NCBI GenBank assembly: GCA_021799945.1
Contig: JAJYZK010000078.1
Span: 1-10,254, forward strand
Origin: Acidobacteriota bacterium
GTDB lineage: Bacteria; Acidobacteriota; Terriglobia; Terriglobales; Acidobacteriaceae
Length of the DNA: 10,254 nt
Direction of reading: 5' to 3'
The number at the start of each line of letters is the position of its first letter. The first letter of the stretch is position 1. Shown here piece by piece: positions 7,055 to 10,254 of the stretch. The notes beneath the pieces were generated by a model. That model did no database searches. It was not told the DNA's origin and saw nothing but the letters and a program-made list of their open reading frames with translations. The position numbers and the translations under genes were made by a program.

Positions 7055-7699
7055 ATGAGCGAGAAGATTCTGGTTGTCGCCGCCCACTTCATCGTCGCCA
7101 CGATCTCGTCCACGGGATATCTGGGAGTGGCTCTGCTGATGGGCATCGAGTCTGCCTGCATACCCCTGCCGTCGGAGATCATCATGCCGTTCGCCGGCTA
7201 TCTTGCGCATGTGGGACGATTCCAGTTGCTGTGGGCCGCGACAGCCGGAGCGATCGGGTGCAATCTGGGCTCTGCGGTCGCCTACTGGATCGGCGCCCAC
7301 GGCGGCCGCCCGGTGGTGGAGCGCTTTGGCGGATATGTTCTGCTGAGCCGGCGCGATCTGGACAGGACGACCCGCTTTTTCGAGAAGTATGGGTCGATCA
7401 CCGTATTTGCGGCCCGCCTGCTGCCGGTGGCGCGAACCTTCATCGCCCTTCCCGCCGGGATCGCCCGCATGCCGCAGCTTCGCTTCCATATCTATACATT
7501 TCTCGGCTCCTGGCCCTGGTGCTTCGGGCTGGCTTACGTGGGTATGCGGCTTGGACAGCGCTGGGACAGCGATCTCCGCTTCCGAGAGCTGTTTCACCGC
7601 TTCCATCTGGGTGTGGAAGCCGTGCTGGCGGTGGGGATTCTCTGGTTCCTGTGGACCCATTGGAGGCAGCGCGTCGGGGCCCGCGCCGAGCCGGCGTAA
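7055..7699 (+). CDS. DedA-family inner-membrane protein
   Basis: The 214-residue protein has about five hydrophobic segments (near residues 5-30, 42-52, 57-80, 115-135 and 187-200) with the two DedA signatures. These are ESACIPLPSE (32-41), in the re-entrant loop region, and FAARLLPVARTFIALPAG (118-135), with paired arginines R121 and R127. DedA-superfamily proteins are linked to membrane homeostasis, and several move undecaprenyl phosphate or phospholipids across the inner membrane; the exact substrate here cannot be told. The ATG at 7055 gives the usual short N-terminus. An in-frame ATG at 7028, with AAGGG at 7017-7021 as a fair ribosome site, would add nine residues (MARVLYFDG) and is a real alternative. 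The gene is divergent from hemQ (231 bp between starts) and lies 263 bp before the inositol synthase on the same strand. Confidence 0.88.
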   Translation: MSEKILVVAAHFIVATISSTGYLGVALLMGIESACIPLPSEIIMPFAGYLAHVGRFQLLWAATAGAIGCNLGSAVAYWIGAHGGRPVVERFGGYVLLSRRDLDRTTRFFEKYGSITVFAARLLPVARTFIALPAGIARMPQLRFHIYTFLGSWPWCFGLAYVGMRLGQRWDSDLRFRELFHRFHLGVEAVLAVGILWFLWTHWRQRVGARAEPA

Positions 7700-7752
7700 G
7701 GAGACTCTGTGGGTCGCGCCGGTGCGGCGAACGCGGCGGCAGCGTAGTTTCC

Positions 7753-7786
7753 GTCGGCGGGACCGTTTCCACCCGGTCCCGCTGGC
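7753..7786 (+). terminator. Strong hairpin in the dedA to inositol-synthase gap
   Basis: GCGGGACCG (7757-7765) and CGGTCCCGC (7774-7782) form a perfect 9-bp stem with an 8-nt loop. Four more pairs, two of them G-U, extend it to 7753/7786. An outer GGCAGC (7738-7743) can pair with GCTGCC (7785-7790), partly competing with that extension. It starts 54 bp after the dedA stop. The nearest T run (TTTT, about 7796-7799) is some 10 nt away, so this is not a textbook intrinsic terminator. It could end the dedA transcript or act in the leader of the next gene. The rest of the 263-bp gap shows no gene and no convincing promoter. Confidence 0.5.
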
Positions 7787-7962
7787 TGCCGTTAGGCCGG
7801 GTTTTCCTGCATTCTGACCTGGGGCCGTTGCCAAGGCCGCGTAGAACGGCGGAGACTGAAGCGGCCGCATATTTCCCTCCTCAGAGCGCCGGCGAGACGC
7901 CTGTTCCGCGGCCAGGAATCTGCGGCGCTAACCCCATCTGATAGAGGACGGAGCAGCACGAA

Positions 7963-9303
<1,341 letters not shown>

Positions 9304-9319
9304 CGGCGGTCTCGGGAAC

Positions 9320-9353
9320 CGGAATGGCGCCCGGCCGTCAGGGCGCCATTCCG
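9320..9353 (+). terminator. Stem-loop after the inositol synthase gene
   Basis: GGAATGGCGCCC (9321-9332) and GGGCGCCATTCC (9341-9352) are a perfect 12-bp inverted repeat, extended to 13 by C9320-G9353, around an 8-nt loop. It begins 17 bp after the stop codon. No T tract follows, so it may be a hairpin terminator of the U-less kind, a 3' end stabiliser, or a Rho-associated structure. Confidence 0.65.
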
Positions 9354-9422
9354 CGGACCCGCTCTCCCGTTGGCGACCCCGCCGCTCCCCCAAAAACGCA
9401 GACTAGCAAGCCGAAGGCCCGG

Positions 9423-9434
9423 GATGGCGCCATC
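9423..9434. promoter_or_regulatory. Perfect 12-bp palindrome, candidate operator upstream of the GH97 gene
   Basis: GATGGCGCCATC reads identically on both strands. It occupies the place where a -35 box would be relative to the TACAAT at 9447-9452, a position suited to a repressor or activator dimer. No regulator for it is known from the window, and GGCGCC cores are frequent in this GC-rich sequence, so this is a candidate only. Confidence 0.35.
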
Positions 9435-9446
9435 GTTTCTGTGCGT

Positions 9447-9452
9447 TACAAT
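9447..9452 (+). promoter_or_regulatory. Candidate -10 element for the GH97 gene
   Basis: TACAAT lies 48 nt before the GH97 ATG and is among the few AT-rich hexamers in the 197-bp gap. No TTGACA-like -35 is present at the proper distance; the palindrome at 9423-9434 occupies that place. The promoter would give a leader of about 40 nt. Confidence 0.4.
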
Positions 9453-9500
9453 CATCCGGGCTTGGAACCGTATCCCAAGACTGCGCCCCGGGGAAAACGA

Positions 9501-10254
9501 ATGCTTGCTGCACGCAAATTTCTGCTTTGGCTCGCGCCCGCCGCCGCGCTTTCGGCCGCGGCGCAAAACGCTCCGGTGCATCCGGTGCACGTCACCTCGC
9601 CGGATGGACAGATCGAATTCGTGCTTTCCGGTCCGGAGGATGTCTCCGCCCCAGCGCAGCCCGCCACGCTCCGCTATTCGGTCGACTACCGGGGAAAGCC
9701 CCTGATCGAGAATTCGGCGCTGGGCTTGGATATTGACGGGCAACCGCCCCTGGGGCCGTCGGTGCACAAGGTGAGCGCCGTCTACGGCCAGACCGACGAC
9801 ACCTACGCCGTGCTCGCGGGCAAATCCAGCAGCGCCCGCAACCATTGCAACTGGGCGCGGGTGGATCTGGAGGAGAGCTCCGGCGCGCTGCGCAAGATGT
9901 CGGTCGAGGTTCGGGTCTTCAATGACGGGGTGGCCTTCCGCTATCTGCTGCCCCAGCAAAGCCTCTTCACCAGCTTCGACATCGCCAGGGAGCGGACGGA
10001 ATTTCATTTCGCGAAGGACGCGGTGACGTATCCGCTGGTGTTGAGCGGCTTCCAGAGCTCCTACGCGGACGAGTATCAGACCCGGCACATCAGCGGTCTG
10101 CATCCCGAGTGGCTGGTGGCCCTGCCCCTGCTTTCGCATGTTCCCGGGGTCGGCTGGGTGGCGATTACCGAGGCGGATATCGACAACTACGCCGGCATGT
10201 ACCTCCAGCGCGATCCGCAGCAACCCATGACTCTGGACGCCACGCTCTCCCCTC
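9501..10254 (+). CDS. Glycoside hydrolase family 97 protein, N-terminal part (3' end outside window)
   Basis: The reading frame is open from the ATG at 9501 to the window end: 251 complete codons and no stop. Residues 1-21 form a clear Sec signal peptide (RK at 5-6, hydrophobic core, AAA before Q22), so the enzyme is exported. What follows matches the GH97 N-terminal beta-sandwich: TSPDGQIEFVLS, LRYSVDYRGKPLIENSALGL, VFNDGVAFRYLLP (NDG at 141-143), and EADIDNYAGM (224-233). GH97 enzymes act on alpha-glucosides (SusB type, inverting) or alpha-galactosides (retaining). The residues that separate these two classes lie in the barrel domain beyond the window, so substrate and mechanism cannot be called. 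A weak ribosome site (GGGGAA, 9490-9495) precedes the start. The gene has its own candidate promoter and lies after the hairpin that closes the inositol synthase transcript, so it is probably not in that operon. Confidence 0.88.
   Translation, partial: MLAARKFLLWLAPAAALSAAAQNAPVHPVHVTSPDGQIEFVLSGPEDVSAPAQPATLRYSVDYRGKPLIENSALGLDIDGQPPLGPSVHKVSAVYGQTDDTYAVLAGKSSSARNHCNWARVDLEESSGALRKMSVEVRVFNDGVAFRYLLPQQSLFTSFDIARERTEFHFAKDAVTYPLVLSGFQSSYADEYQTRHISGLHPEWLVALPLLSHVPGVGWVAITEADIDNYAGMYLQRDPQQPMTLDATLSP

Noticed and set aside
6850..7941. 363-codon plus-strand frame covering the dedA region
   Set aside because: The overlapping frame has clear DedA motifs and membrane segments. This one is Arg/Gly/Pro-rich with no recognisable fold and is a GC-driven shadow.

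Overview
The window is a high-GC, gene-dense bacterial chromosomal segment with eight protein-coding genes. Two are cut by the window edges: a LacI-type regulator on the left and a GH97 glycosidase on the right. No tRNA, rRNA, insertion sequence, CRISPR array or phage gene was seen. The gene mix points to a soil-type Acidobacteriota, possibly the Bryobacter/Solibacter group: a Tat-tagged Gfo/Idh/MocA oxidoreductase with the AKSYARI..GAN N-terminal pattern, a large exported GH106-like hydrolase, an exported GH97 enzyme, a HemQ-like chlorite-dismutase-family protein, and a myo-inositol-phosphate synthase of the Bacteroides kind. This placement is an inference from protein style; Planctomycetota or Verrucomicrobiota remain possible.

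Left third (1-5221, + strand): the end of a LacI-family sugar-responsive regulator, a predicted exported NAD(P)-dependent oxidoreductase, and a secreted GH106-like alpha-L-rhamnosidase. All three are codirectional with short gaps (34 and 91 bp) and read as a small carbohydrate-utilisation operon. The regulator would sense a sugar, while the two enzymes would act on a glycan outside the cytoplasm.

Middle (5283-6823, - strand): hemQ followed 5 bp later by nth (endonuclease III). This housekeeping pair converges on the rhamnosidase gene. A 231-bp divergent gap separates hemQ from the next gene.

Right third (7055-10254, + strand): a DedA-family membrane protein, a 263-bp gap holding a strong hairpin, inositol-3-phosphate synthase, a 13-bp-stem hairpin that probably ends that transcript, then a GH97 gene. 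The GH97 gene has its own candidate promoter, with a perfect 12-bp palindrome at the -35 position. It has no stop before the window end.

Most of the window is recognisable metabolism. The points most worth a second look are the exported oxidoreductase plus rhamnosidase pairing (with EKP changed to ERP in the oxidoreductase), the Bacteroides-type inositol synthase, which hints at inositol lipids, and the strong hairpins and palindrome around the inositol synthase and GH97 genes.
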